Shown piece after piece: positions 36,701 to 44,485 of a stretch of DNA of 64,000 nt. This stretch comes from Polyangiaceae bacterium (GTDB taxonomy: Bacteria > Myxococcota_A > Polyangia > Polyangiales > Polyangiaceae). Below the pieces are notes generated by a model that saw only the letters and a program-made list of their open reading frames with translations, made no database searches and was not told the origin of the DNA. Position numbers and translations under genes: made by a program. The stretch's first letter is position 1. Each line of letters opens with the position of its first letter. The DNA lies in the NCBI GenBank assembly GCA_020633205.1, contig JACKEB010000012.1:868001-932000 (forward strand). Direction: 5' to 3'.

Positions 36701-37041
36701 TCTCCGCTCCCATCAGCGCTGTCCAGCGGGCCCATGGTGAGGCCCCGGAAGCCGTAAACATGGCGGCGTCCCGCATAGGCCACCAGCGTCACCTCCCGCG
36801 ACTCGCCTGGCTCGAAGCGCACGGCCGTACCCGCCGGAATATCCAGCCGGAAACCTTTGACGGCCGCCCGATCGAAGTCGAGCGCGGCGTTCGTCTCCGC
36901 GAAGTGGTAGTGCGAACCGACCTGGATTGGGCGGTCCCCCGTGTTCTTGACCTCGACGCTGATGCGCTCGCGTCCGGCGTTCAGTTCGATTTCGCCCGCA
37001 GCGGGAAAGACTTCCCCAGGGATCATGCGTTGCTCGCTCAT
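36697..37041 (-). CDS. ureB: Urease beta subunit
   Basis: A 114-residue UreB, recognised by IPGEVFPAAGEIELN, GDRPIQVGSHYHFAETN and FDRAAVKGFRLDIPAGTAVRFEPG. It is a structural part of the urease core beside UreA and UreC. Starts six bases after ureA and overlaps the ureC start by four bases. Standard length. Confidence 0.98.
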
Positions 37042-37047
37042 GGTTCC

Positions 37048-37350
37048 TCAAACGATGGGGTCGTGTACCGTGACCAGCTTGGTGCCGTCAGGAAACGTGG
37101 CTTCTACTTGGACGTCGTGGATCATCTCAGGCACGCCTTCCATCACGTCCTCTCGGCTGAGCAAGGTGCGCCCGTAATCCATCAGCTGAGCGACGGTTTG
37201 GCCGTCTCGCGCTCCTTCGAGGATCGCCGCAGAGATGTACGCCACGGCTTCCGGGTAGTTGAGCTTCAGCCCACGCGCCTTGCGACGCTCCGCCAGCAAG
37301 CCTGCCGTGAAGATCAAGAGCTTGTCCTTCTCACGCGGTAGTAGATCCAT
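37048..37350 (-). CDS. ureA: Urease gamma subunit
   Basis: A 100-residue UreA with PREKDKLLIFTAGLLAERR, LNYPEAVAYISA and LMDYGRTLLSREDVMEGVPEM, the canonical order. The ATG has a GAGGAGAGG stretch directly upstream. It follows ureD by 33 bases. Small structural subunit of the urease core. Confidence 0.98.
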   Translation of the reverse strand: MDLLPREKDKLLIFTAGLLAERRKARGLKLNYPEAVAYISAAILEGARDGQTVAQLMDYGRTLLSREDVMEGVPEMIHDVQVEATFPDGTKLVTVHDPIV

Positions 37351-37383
37351 CCTCTCCTCACTTCATGCACCCAAGCCTGCCGC

Positions 37384-38274
37384 TCAGGTGTCCCAGATCC
37401 TTGGTCGATGGGGCGCTTGACCCCGCTCGAGTTCACGCCAGCGTCCCCAGAGGGCCTCGAACACCCCACGCACAGGCCCGGGTGCATCCGCCAACGCCCT
37501 CACCACAACCAACCCATCGAGACGTGTCAAGCCAACCACGAGTCGTGCGGAGTCATCCTTACCGATGGCGTCTCGCAGCTGGGCGTTCGTGTCGGCTTGG
37601 TCACAGCTCAACACGAGGCTCGCGAACACACGGCGCCCACCGAGGCCCCAGGGCGCGCCCCGCATGGGGTCGTCCGCCGCCAGAGCGAGCCGTTCATGAA
37701 ACACCCGGCGGCGCGCACTGCCAACGCGCCGCCAAATGGTCCAGCGCTGCAAGAGCGAGCCACGCTCGAAGCGCTCTCCCATGTGATGCCGCCCCAGGCA
37801 GACAATCTCCCAGGCGGCAAAGCCGGACCCCGGCTCCAGCTCGACCTCGGTCTCGAGCTCGAGTTCCGCTTCGTTGAACACCAGCGTTTCCTGGGGGAAC
37901 CACTCAAGGCAGGCATCCCCAGACACCCGCAGGTGCTGAACACTGCGGGCTCGACGGCCCGCGCTCTTATAGAACTTCGTGCTCGCTGGCGTCGTCCCGA
38001 AGAGGCCTCCGCCTGTCGTGACGGCTACGTCGACGGCGAGCAGATCGCCCCCGGCGACCCCTCCAGGCGGGTGAAGCAGGATGGCGTGGCAGGGACTCGG
38101 GCCTTCCGGGTAGAGCACCCGTTGCAAAGCCAGCGGTCCCGAGCGCCTGCGGTGGCGGATCACGCTCTTGTTCGCAGCGAGCTCACTCCCGTGCGGAGCG
38201 CTGCCCTGGCAGATGAGGTTCAGCTCCGCCCGCCAACCGGGTGTTTGGGGTTCTAGCGCCAGGGCCAAGCCCAA
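37384..38274 (-). CDS. ureD: Urease accessory protein UreD
   Basis: A 296-residue UreD, shown by ILLHPPGGVAGGD, TTPASTKFYKSAG and the LEWFPQETLVFNEAE segment. It binds apo-urease and channels nickel with UreF and UreG. First gene of the long minus-strand operon. The track begins at TTG 38274, preceded by GGATGG-type sequence; no in-frame ATG is near, so the start is uncertain. Upstream lie phased direct repeats and a hairpin that may control the whole operon. Confidence 0.93.
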   Translation of the reverse strand: MGLALALEPQTPGWRAELNLICQGSAPHGSELAANKSVIRHRRRSGPLALQRVLYPEGPSPCHAILLHPPGGVAGGDLLAVDVAVTTGGGLFGTTPASTKFYKSAGRRARSVQHLRVSGDACLEWFPQETLVFNEAELELETEVELEPGSGFAAWEIVCLGRHHMGERFERGSLLQRWTIWRRVGSARRRVFHERLALAADDPMRGAPWGLGGRRVFASLVLSCDQADTNAQLRDAIGKDDSARLVVGLTRLDGLVVVRALADAPGPVRGVFEALWGRWRELERGQAPHRPRIWDT

Positions 38275-38346
38275 CAGCTACCATCCAGAGGGCGCCACGT
38301 CTCGGAAGAAACTCACGCTCCCCGCCACATCGAGGGGCCAAACCAG

Positions 38347-38391
38347 GGGAAAACCTCGAGAGAAAGCTGGCGGAAACCTGCGCGAAACCTG
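38347..38391 (-). promoter_or_regulatory. Phased AAACCT direct repeats upstream of ureD
   Basis: AAACCT occurs at 38351, 38374 and 38385, spaced 23 and 11 bases, so on one face of the helix. The last two share GAAACCTG. They lie about 75-120 bases before ureD, a good place for an activator or repressor. Inference from spacing only. Confidence 0.35.
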
Positions 38392-38495
38392 ACAGGCGGG
38401 AGTCAAAGCTTGTACGCGTTTCCTTGGGGAATTATGCCGAACTAGCGCCTGGCGGAGGTGTTCGGAATGAAGTTGATGGGGATCTGGATGATCGC

Positions 38496-38517
38496 CGCAC
38501 CACCCGGCGGTGGTGCG
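38496..38517. promoter_or_regulatory. Nine-base hairpin in the pre-ureD gap
   Basis: CGCACCACC and GGTGGTGCG pair perfectly around CGGC. It could be a second terminator for the oxidase transcript or an operator; no T run follows on either strand. Confidence 0.4.
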
Positions 38518-38612
38518 AACGCTCGTGCTGCGGCGACCACCCGCGCGCAGCTCTGGAGCTCGCCCGATTAGAGCTGCAGGCGGCCCTCCATATGCCTTCA
38601 GCTGAAACGCTC

Positions 38613-38639
38613 GCAGGCCCCTCACGCCGAGGAGCCTGC
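38613..38639 (-). terminator. Hairpin after the multicopper oxidase gene
   Basis: GCAGGC plus CCTC pair with GAGG plus GCCTGC around ACGCC with one C-A mismatch, about 34 bases beyond the oxidase stop. Likely terminator on the minus strand, without a clear T tail. Confidence 0.45.
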
Positions 38640-38672
38640 ATCACGGTAACCACTACGCAAGTCGCAGATTTG

Positions 38673-41579
38673 CTACCGCGCGGCAGCGCGCCGGCGGCGC
38701 CACAGCCACAGCCCCAAACCGAGCGCGACTAGACCGCGGGGCGACGAACCGCTGCCACCAGGCAGGCTGCAGCCGCAGCCGCCGTCGTCGCCGCCCCCCT
38801 TCGAGCCGCCGCCGGCAGAGCCCCCAGCCCCCGCGTCGGGGCCGGCGTCGCAGTCGGAGCAGGCGCCGTCCGGCTGACAGGTCGCGTCGCAACCGTCACC
38901 CGAGACCGTGTTGCCATCGTCGCAACCCTCGCCCGCGGTCGCGTTCAGGGTGCCATCGCCGCACTCGGCCACGCTGCAGTCCGCGTCACAGGTCGCTGAC
39001 TCGCCGCCGTCATCGCACTCCTCGTTGCCGCCGTCGGTGTTCCAGACGTAGCCGTCGCCACAGCGCGCCGGCATGCAGGCTTCCCCGAGTCCGCTGGGAC
39101 ACGAGTCGTGAGTGTCGTCGTTACCGTCGTCGCACTCTTCAGTGGGCAGTCCGCGCACGCCGTCGCCGCAGTCGGTGCGGGTCTCGAACTGCCGCATCAT
39201 GTCCTGGTCCTCGTGCTCCAGGATGTGGCAGTGATAGGGGAACTTCCCGACGAAGTCTTCGAACTTGGCGATCACTCGTACCACCTCGAAGGGCCCAACC
39301 TGAACCGTGTCTTTCCACCCGGTTTCTTCAGGCAACGGGGGCTGACGGGTCCCCGTTGGCACCGGCTTGCCGTCGATTAGCTCGATGGGTTGGCGATCCA
39401 TTACCTGGAAGAACACGAGGTGCATGTGCATCGGGTGCGTGATGCCGGAGCGGTTCACGAAGCGCCAAACCTCAGTCGAACCGAGCAGCGGACGCTCAGT
39501 GATGTCATCCCAGTGCAATCCGTTGATCAGCCAAGCCCGACCGGTGCAAGCGTCGTCACCCTTCTCGAGCTGAAAGTCTCGAGTGAAGAGCGCGGAGGAG
39601 ACATCCAAGGCATCGATCGTTCGCAGGTCCTGAGGCGCCATGTTCAAGGCACCCGCCTCACTGCCAACCACGAACTTCATGACATTCGTGACCGGCTCGT
39701 CGATGCCTCCCTGGGGATATGGGGTTGCAGCGCTGTTCGTCATCACGATTTCGTCCCCAGCGGTGTTGCTGGTGAAATCCAAAATGACGTCGGCGCGCTC
39801 CGCGGGACCGATGGTCAGCTCGTTCAAATCGATGGGGTGTCTCAGCAAACCACCATCGGTGCCGATCAGCTGGAAGCTCGCACCGCCAGACAGCGTGAGC
39901 TTGAAGAAGCGCGAGTTCGCCCCGTTCAAGATCCTGAAGCGATATCGGCCGCGCTTCACGTCGAGATACGGCCACACCTTGCCGTTGACCAAGATCTTGT
40001 CCCCGAAGAAGTGCTCCATCCACATCGCCGGGTACTTGAAAGAACCGTCGGGATTGAACGAGCGATCCTGGATCACCAGCGGGATCTCGAATTCCCCCTC
40101 GGGTAGGTTGAGCGTTTCCTCGTGATCGTCTCGGATCACGTAGAAACCGGCGAGACCCATCATCACGTTCAAGCGGGTGATACCCAGAGCGTGGTCGTGG
40201 TACCAGAGGGTCGAGGCGTCTTGCCAGTTGGGGTACTGGTACACCGTGCTCTCGCCGGGCAGGATGGTTAGCTCTGGATAGCCGTCATATTCCGCGGGGA
40301 TATGGCCTCCATGGAGGTGGGTCACCACGCGAGCGGTGTCGGTGTGCGCGCCATGGGGGCAATGGTCTACCGGCAGGATGTGCTTCGTGCGTAGCTGGCC
40401 AGTCTCATCCCTCAGATCGTTGACCCACTCGACCTCCACGTTCTCGCCCTTGCGGGCTTCGATCGTCGGTCCAGGAAAGCCAGCGTTTTGGCCATCGCTG
40501 TAGGCCCACACCGTGGTGTCCGGCAACTCCGAGTGAAGCTTCTGCTTCATCTCGACTGTAGAGATCCGATAGCTCGCCTCGCCTCCTGCAACACCAGTCA
40601 CGGGCTGAGCGACCACCGGGATCGGCAATGGATCGACGAACGGCGTGAGCTCCACCTTGCAAGGGTTCGGCGTGCAGCTGCTGCTCGAGCCTTGGAAGAC
40701 GCCGTTCGCCGTCGAGCAGGCGGCGGCGGTCAGGCTTTGACAGGTAGCATCAGCGTCCGGAAGGCAGCACGCACCCGCAGGCTGCGGGCAGGTGTTGGGC
40801 GAACACGTCGTGGATGCTCCTTGGTAAGTGCCGCTGCAGCTGCTGCCCGGGTCCAGCACCACGCTGCAGCTGCCACTGGCCGCGCAGCAGGCACCCGTGA
40901 CCGCAGGGGGAGTGAACGTGATTTCCAACGCCGGGCGCTCCGCTGCGCTGGCCTCGCGAGAGCCAAAGCGCTGAGAGGTCTGAATCGCGGTTTCGTCGCC
41001 GACCAGCATCCAGCCGAGGTTGTTTGCCGGCGTGTTCAGCCAGCCTTGCACATCGCTCACGAGGCCCGCTCCGCTCCACTCGTAGGCTTGCAAGTCAGGA
41101 CCGACGTTCGTGGTGGCGCTCACAGTGGAGATGAAGTCACCGCCGGCACTCGCCCAAGACGCGCTGTTGAAGATGCGATAGGTCCAGGTAGCGTCGCTGG
41201 TCGCCGCCGCTGCGCCTCGACCCTCTTGCCCCGCGGCAACGGAGGTTCCCTCTGTCCACAGGGCAGACACCCGATGCACGGCGACGCCATGCACCGCGGC
41301 CCGCGTCCGGGTCATCGTCAACCTCAGCTTGACCGCCGTAACAGTGGAACCACTTGGCATAGCGCTCGCGACGTCGAAGGCCAGCACGCTGCGCCGCACA
41401 TTGCCCGAGGCGTTTTCGCCGACGAACAGCCCTTGTCCGGCGCAGTTGGCGAGCCCACCGTCCTCCGCGTAGAGCGTGCAGTCCATGCTCGGCGCCAGCG
41501 TCACGGTGTCGGCAAGAGCTGGAACCGAAACCGCAAACGCACCCAAGGCCGCGAGCGCAGCCGTACCTCGAAACCGCAT
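38673..41579 (-). CDS. Modular secreted multicopper oxidase with MYXO-CTERM-like tail
   Basis: A 968-residue exported protein. After a signal peptide (ALAALGAFAVSVPALA) comes a DNRLRE-like beta domain (about 200 residues, ending ERPALEITF), then short Cys-rich GACC repeats, then a CotA/bilirubin-oxidase-like multicopper oxidase: HLHGGHIP, WYHDHALG, HPMHMHLVFF and the type 1 copper segment YHCHILEHEDQDMM. After it are DUF4215-type Cys repeats (EECDDGN; GEGCDDGNTVSGDGC), a Gly spacer and a MYXO-CTERM-like end (GCGCSLPGG, helix, RRRR). All copper ligands appear present. It is probably surface-sorted and oxidises phenols, metals or bilirubin-like compounds. ATG 41579 chosen over GTG 41603. Confidence 0.93.
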   Translation of the reverse strand: MRFRGTAALAALGAFAVSVPALADTVTLAPSMDCTLYAEDGGLANCAGQGLFVGENASGNVRRSVLAFDVASAMPSGSTVTAVKLRLTMTRTRAAVHGVAVHRVSALWTEGTSVAAGQEGRGAAAATSDATWTYRIFNSASWASAGGDFISTVSATTNVGPDLQAYEWSGAGLVSDVQGWLNTPANNLGWMLVGDETAIQTSQRFGSREASAAERPALEITFTPPAVTGACCAASGSCSVVLDPGSSCSGTYQGASTTCSPNTCPQPAGACCLPDADATCQSLTAAACSTANGVFQGSSSSCTPNPCKVELTPFVDPLPIPVVAQPVTGVAGGEASYRISTVEMKQKLHSELPDTTVWAYSDGQNAGFPGPTIEARKGENVEVEWVNDLRDETGQLRTKHILPVDHCPHGAHTDTARVVTHLHGGHIPAEYDGYPELTILPGESTVYQYPNWQDASTLWYHDHALGITRLNVMMGLAGFYVIRDDHEETLNLPEGEFEIPLVIQDRSFNPDGSFKYPAMWMEHFFGDKILVNGKVWPYLDVKRGRYRFRILNGANSRFFKLTLSGGASFQLIGTDGGLLRHPIDLNELTIGPAERADVILDFTSNTAGDEIVMTNSAATPYPQGGIDEPVTNVMKFVVGSEAGALNMAPQDLRTIDALDVSSALFTRDFQLEKGDDACTGRAWLINGLHWDDITERPLLGSTEVWRFVNRSGITHPMHMHLVFFQVMDRQPIELIDGKPVPTGTRQPPLPEETGWKDTVQVGPFEVVRVIAKFEDFVGKFPYHCHILEHEDQDMMRQFETRTDCGDGVRGLPTEECDDGNDDTHDSCPSGLGEACMPARCGDGYVWNTDGGNEECDDGGESATCDADCSVAECGDGTLNATAGEGCDDGNTVSGDGCDATCQPDGACSDCDAGPDAGAGGSAGGGSKGGGDDGGCGCSLPGGSGSSPRGLVALGLGLWLWRRRRAAAR

Positions 41580-41733
41580 GGCGCCGAGTAAAGCAAACTT
41601 CACGCCTCGAGCTACGCCCCAGCGCTAAAATTGGCGCACGGGAGGCGCTAACAAGGCGTGCTTCAGGTTGGAGCGGCGTGAACCTGCCGCAATGGATGAT
41701 CTGAGCAACCCTCAGACGCGGATTTCGCGCACC

Positions 41734-41765
41734 CGTTGCGGCCTTTGGTCGTGCGCGCCGCAACG
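41734..41765 (-). terminator. Hairpin after the GH44 gene
   Basis: CGTTGCGG and CCGCAACG pair perfectly over a 16-base loop, 20 bases beyond the GH44 stop on the minus strand. Weak evidence for a terminator because no T run follows. Confidence 0.35.
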
Positions 41766-41784
41766 ACGGACGGGCTGCCACTCC

Positions 41785-43644
41785 CTAGGGCAGCAGGACG
41801 ATGGTGGAGATGCTGTAGGCCGGGAGCTGATGCACGAATGCGTTGGCTTTCGAGATGGTCACGTCGGCCGCCCGCACGGGGCTCGCGCTACCTGCCGTGA
41901 CCTCGTAGACCTCCGCCTTGGTGAAAGCCTGGGTGTGGGTCAGAGCAATGCCCGCGTCCACTGCCGCTCCGGTCTTGTTCAGCGCGACGAGCACCACGCG
42001 ACCTTCGTTTCCGTCGTCCAAGCTCGCATAGACGCTCGTGCCGGCGACGTCGCTGGTGGTCGCCGTGAGCCCGGTGTTCCCGAACCCGGCGCCCGCACCG
42101 TCGTAGCTCAGGAAAGCGTCGAAGGCGGCCCAGACGTAGCTGTCCTGTCCCGTCAGCGACCAATAGCAAGCCGCGAACAGCCCCTCGCGACCGTAAATCC
42201 CCAGCACGTCGGCCTGGGCGATGCCGCCCGAGATGTGGTCGGTCCCGCCGTAGTTGTATTCGGTGATCGCGAGCCCCGTGCCGGGGTAGTGCGCGTCGAT
42301 CTTGCTCTGCATGCGATGGATCAAGTCGATGGGGCCGTTCGTCGAGTACTGAGTGATCCAGCTGTCCTCCGTGTAGCTCGAGTCCCATAGACTCCGCGGG
42401 GCCTGTAGCCGCGCGGCAACGATGCCCGCTCCGGTGCTGCTCGCGGTGATGCGCTCTCCCCCACCTTGGGCCTCGGGGTACCAATGGAAGTCGAGCACGT
42501 CGATCAGGCGCTTGCCCTCCTGTTGCTCCGCGTTCTTCGCCCCATCGAGGAAGAAATCGAGGTAGTCGCGGCCTGCATTGTCTGGAGCATCCTGCAGGTT
42601 CGTCATGCCAGCCCAACCGTAGTTCACGGAGCCGAAGACCTTTGCGCTGGGGACCACGCTCTTGACCGCCTTGGCGTAGTCGACGTTACGTCCCAGGAGC
42701 TCGTCATAGCCAACGGGATTCGGGTGGATCCGCTCATGGGTGTGCGCCCAGAGGTCCGGCTCGTTGTCCATGGAGTAGAACACCGTCTTCTGGCCACCTG
42801 TTTTTGCGTACGGAAACTTCTTGTCCAGCCAGTACACAAACTCGTCTTGAGCCACGACGCCGTCGTTCGGATCCGGTGTCTCGCTGAGCGCTGATCCCTT
42901 GAACGCCTGGCTGACCTTGAAGCGCGTCTGCAGGTAATTCGGCGTCTGAACTACGTCGCCTCCGCCGTTCTTGTCCGCCGCGACGTAGCCAACCAGAGGT
43001 ACAGTGACCAGCATCGCGGCATCGTGATCGTGGGCAGCTTGAACTGCCGACCGCACTACCTCCCCCGGGGTGCTACCGCCGCCGAGATAGTCGTCGTTTT
43101 GATGCAAGTAGTCGCTGCCCGCGTTGGAAGCGTTATTTTCCCAGTTGTACGCGGTCATGCGATTCCCGCCTTGGCGCGCCATCGGGACGTGAGGGTGCCC
43201 CTGCCAGTCCGGCTGATTGGTGCAGTAAACGCCTGGAGAAATGCCGTGGCGTGCTTCGCTACTGATATCGAAGCGCACGCTGCCTCCGCCGGGGTCATCG
43301 GGCGTGATGAAGCTTGCATCCGTGGGGATCCCAGTGCCTCCGGTCCCTCCAAATCCGCTGCCAGAGCTGCCGGCGCTTCCGGCGCTGCCTCCGCTGGCAG
43401 ACGAGCCGCCATTACCAGCGCTGCCGCCGCTAGCCGAACTGCCCCCGCTGCCACCTGAAGCGCCGCTGCCTCCCGCGGCGCCGCTGCCACCTGAAGCACC
43501 GCTGCCGCCGCCCGAGCCGCCGTCATCACCGCAAGCGACCGCCAGGCTGATGGCGACTCCTAGGCTCAACAGCTGCGGCAGGTACTTGACCCCTCGCGCC
43601 AGAGTCTTTCTGCAACTGCCAACCGACGCCTTGTTCGTCCCCAT
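41785..43644 (-). CDS. GH44 endoglucanase lipoprotein
   Basis: A 619-residue lipoprotein (SLGVAISLAVAC) with a Gly/Ser/Ala linker and a glycoside hydrolase family 44 domain. The acid/base Glu lies in YSMDNEPDLWAHTHERIHP and the nucleophile Glu in LAITEYNYGG; HWYPEAQGGGERI and WSLTGQDSYVWAAF also fit the family. A small C-terminal beta domain follows (VVLVALNKTGAAVDAG). GH44 enzymes cut beta-1,4-glucan or xyloglucan, so this should act outside the cell on plant polymers. No carbohydrate-binding module is visible. Divergent from the membrane protein gene at 43707. Confidence 0.93.
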   Translation of the reverse strand: MGTNKASVGSCRKTLARGVKYLPQLLSLGVAISLAVACGDDGGSGGGSGASGGSGAAGGSGASGGSGGSSASGGSAGNGGSSASGGSAGSAGSSGSGFGGTGGTGIPTDASFITPDDPGGGSVRFDISSEARHGISPGVYCTNQPDWQGHPHVPMARQGGNRMTAYNWENNASNAGSDYLHQNDDYLGGGSTPGEVVRSAVQAAHDHDAAMLVTVPLVGYVAADKNGGGDVVQTPNYLQTRFKVSQAFKGSALSETPDPNDGVVAQDEFVYWLDKKFPYAKTGGQKTVFYSMDNEPDLWAHTHERIHPNPVGYDELLGRNVDYAKAVKSVVPSAKVFGSVNYGWAGMTNLQDAPDNAGRDYLDFFLDGAKNAEQQEGKRLIDVLDFHWYPEAQGGGERITASSTGAGIVAARLQAPRSLWDSSYTEDSWITQYSTNGPIDLIHRMQSKIDAHYPGTGLAITEYNYGGTDHISGGIAQADVLGIYGREGLFAACYWSLTGQDSYVWAAFDAFLSYDGAGAGFGNTGLTATTSDVAGTSVYASLDDGNEGRVVLVALNKTGAAVDAGIALTHTQAFTKAEVYEVTAGSASPVRAADVTISKANAFVHQLPAYSISTIVLLP

Positions 43645-43706
43645 GAGCGCTGAGCCTACTCCGATCCACCGCGACAGGAAGGATCGACCTGGTTAGGCTC
43701 GACGGC

Positions 43707-44483
43707 GTGAAGCAAAAGCTCCGGCTGGTTGTAATCTCTGGCGGCCTCTGCGTCTTGCTGAGTCATCGGATCGGGCGCGCCGAGGCTCGGACTCCGCTCC
43801 AGCTCCCGGTCGAATCCTCACGTATCCATGTTCAAAACAGCGCCGCACTCGGCGCTCCCCTCACCCCCGCCAACCCCGACAGAGACGCCAGGTTGAGCTA
43901 CGTCGCGGGCGAACTGACGGCCAACGCGCCCGCAGAGCGCCGCTGGTGGTACGGTTGGATTGGCGGCTTCGCAGCGCTTTCCGCGGGGCAAGCGTACTTC
44001 TTCTTCACCAAGGACGAACCCGCTGAACGCATCCTGAATGCGGTGGGTGGAGGAATGAGCTTCATTGGCCTGGTGGGGCTCCTGGTGCTGCCCAACGCCG
44101 GTCGCTTCGCGGATGAAAATCTGGCGGAGCTACCCGAGCGCACCCCCGCGGAGCGAGCCGCAAAGCTCGACAGCGCGGAGCGCATGCTCACGGACGCGCA
44201 GGAGGCGACGCGGCGCAAGCGAAACGCCGTCGCGGTGATCGGCCCGACGCTGATAAGCTTCGGCACCGCTGCCTACGTCTGGGCGAAGTACGACGCCGCG
44301 ATGCCAGCCCTGCGGACGATGGTCGGCTCTCTGGCGATCAACATCGCGCACTGGTGGACGCGACCTACGTCCAACGCCGAAGCCGCACGTCGCTACCGCG
44401 GCCAGAGCGCCAAGCTCGACTGGCAGCTCTTGCCCTGGATTTCGCCCCAGGTGACGGGATTGGGGTTAGGGGCAGTGTTTTAG
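43707..44483 (+). CDS. Hypothetical membrane protein
   Basis: A 258-residue protein with a signal-like N-terminus (LRLVVISGGLCVLLS) and several hydrophobic segments (WIGGFAALSAGQAYFFF; GMSFIGLVGLLVLP; VAVIGPTLISFGTAAYVWA; a C-terminal GLGLGAVF). A helical charged stretch (AERAAKLDSAERMLTDAQEATRRK) separates the helix pairs. GTG 43707 is the only good start. Homologs with this layout occur in Polyangiales, but no function is known to me. It converges on the 44486-46228 gene with two bases between. Confidence 0.7.
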   Translation: MKQKLRLVVISGGLCVLLSHRIGRAEARTPLQLPVESSRIHVQNSAALGAPLTPANPDRDARLSYVAGELTANAPAERRWWYGWIGGFAALSAGQAYFFFTKDEPAERILNAVGGGMSFIGLVGLLVLPNAGRFADENLAELPERTPAERAAKLDSAERMLTDAQEATRRKRNAVAVIGPTLISFGTAAYVWAKYDAAMPALRTMVGSLAINIAHWWTRPTSNAEAARRYRGQSAKLDWQLLPWISPQVTGLGLGAVF

Positions 44484-44485
44484 CG

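Larger units (their letters stand above)
38275..38672. other. Gap upstream of the urate-urease operon
   Basis: About 400 bases between the multicopper oxidase stop and ureD, both on the minus strand. No gene is called: a plus-strand frame here lacks a start context. It holds a terminator-like hairpin (38613-38639), a second hairpin (38496-38517) and three helically phased AAACCT repeats (38351-38391). It is the natural place for the operon promoter, but no convincing -35/-10 pair was found. Confidence 0.6.

Noticed and set aside
38241..38732. 163-codon plus-strand frame in the pre-ureD gap
   Set aside because: It overlaps the ends of ureD and of the oxidase gene in antisense, has no ribosome-binding site and no domain.
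40488..41591. 367-codon open frame opposite the multicopper oxidase
   Set aside because: Antisense shadow; Arg/Ala-rich with no motif.
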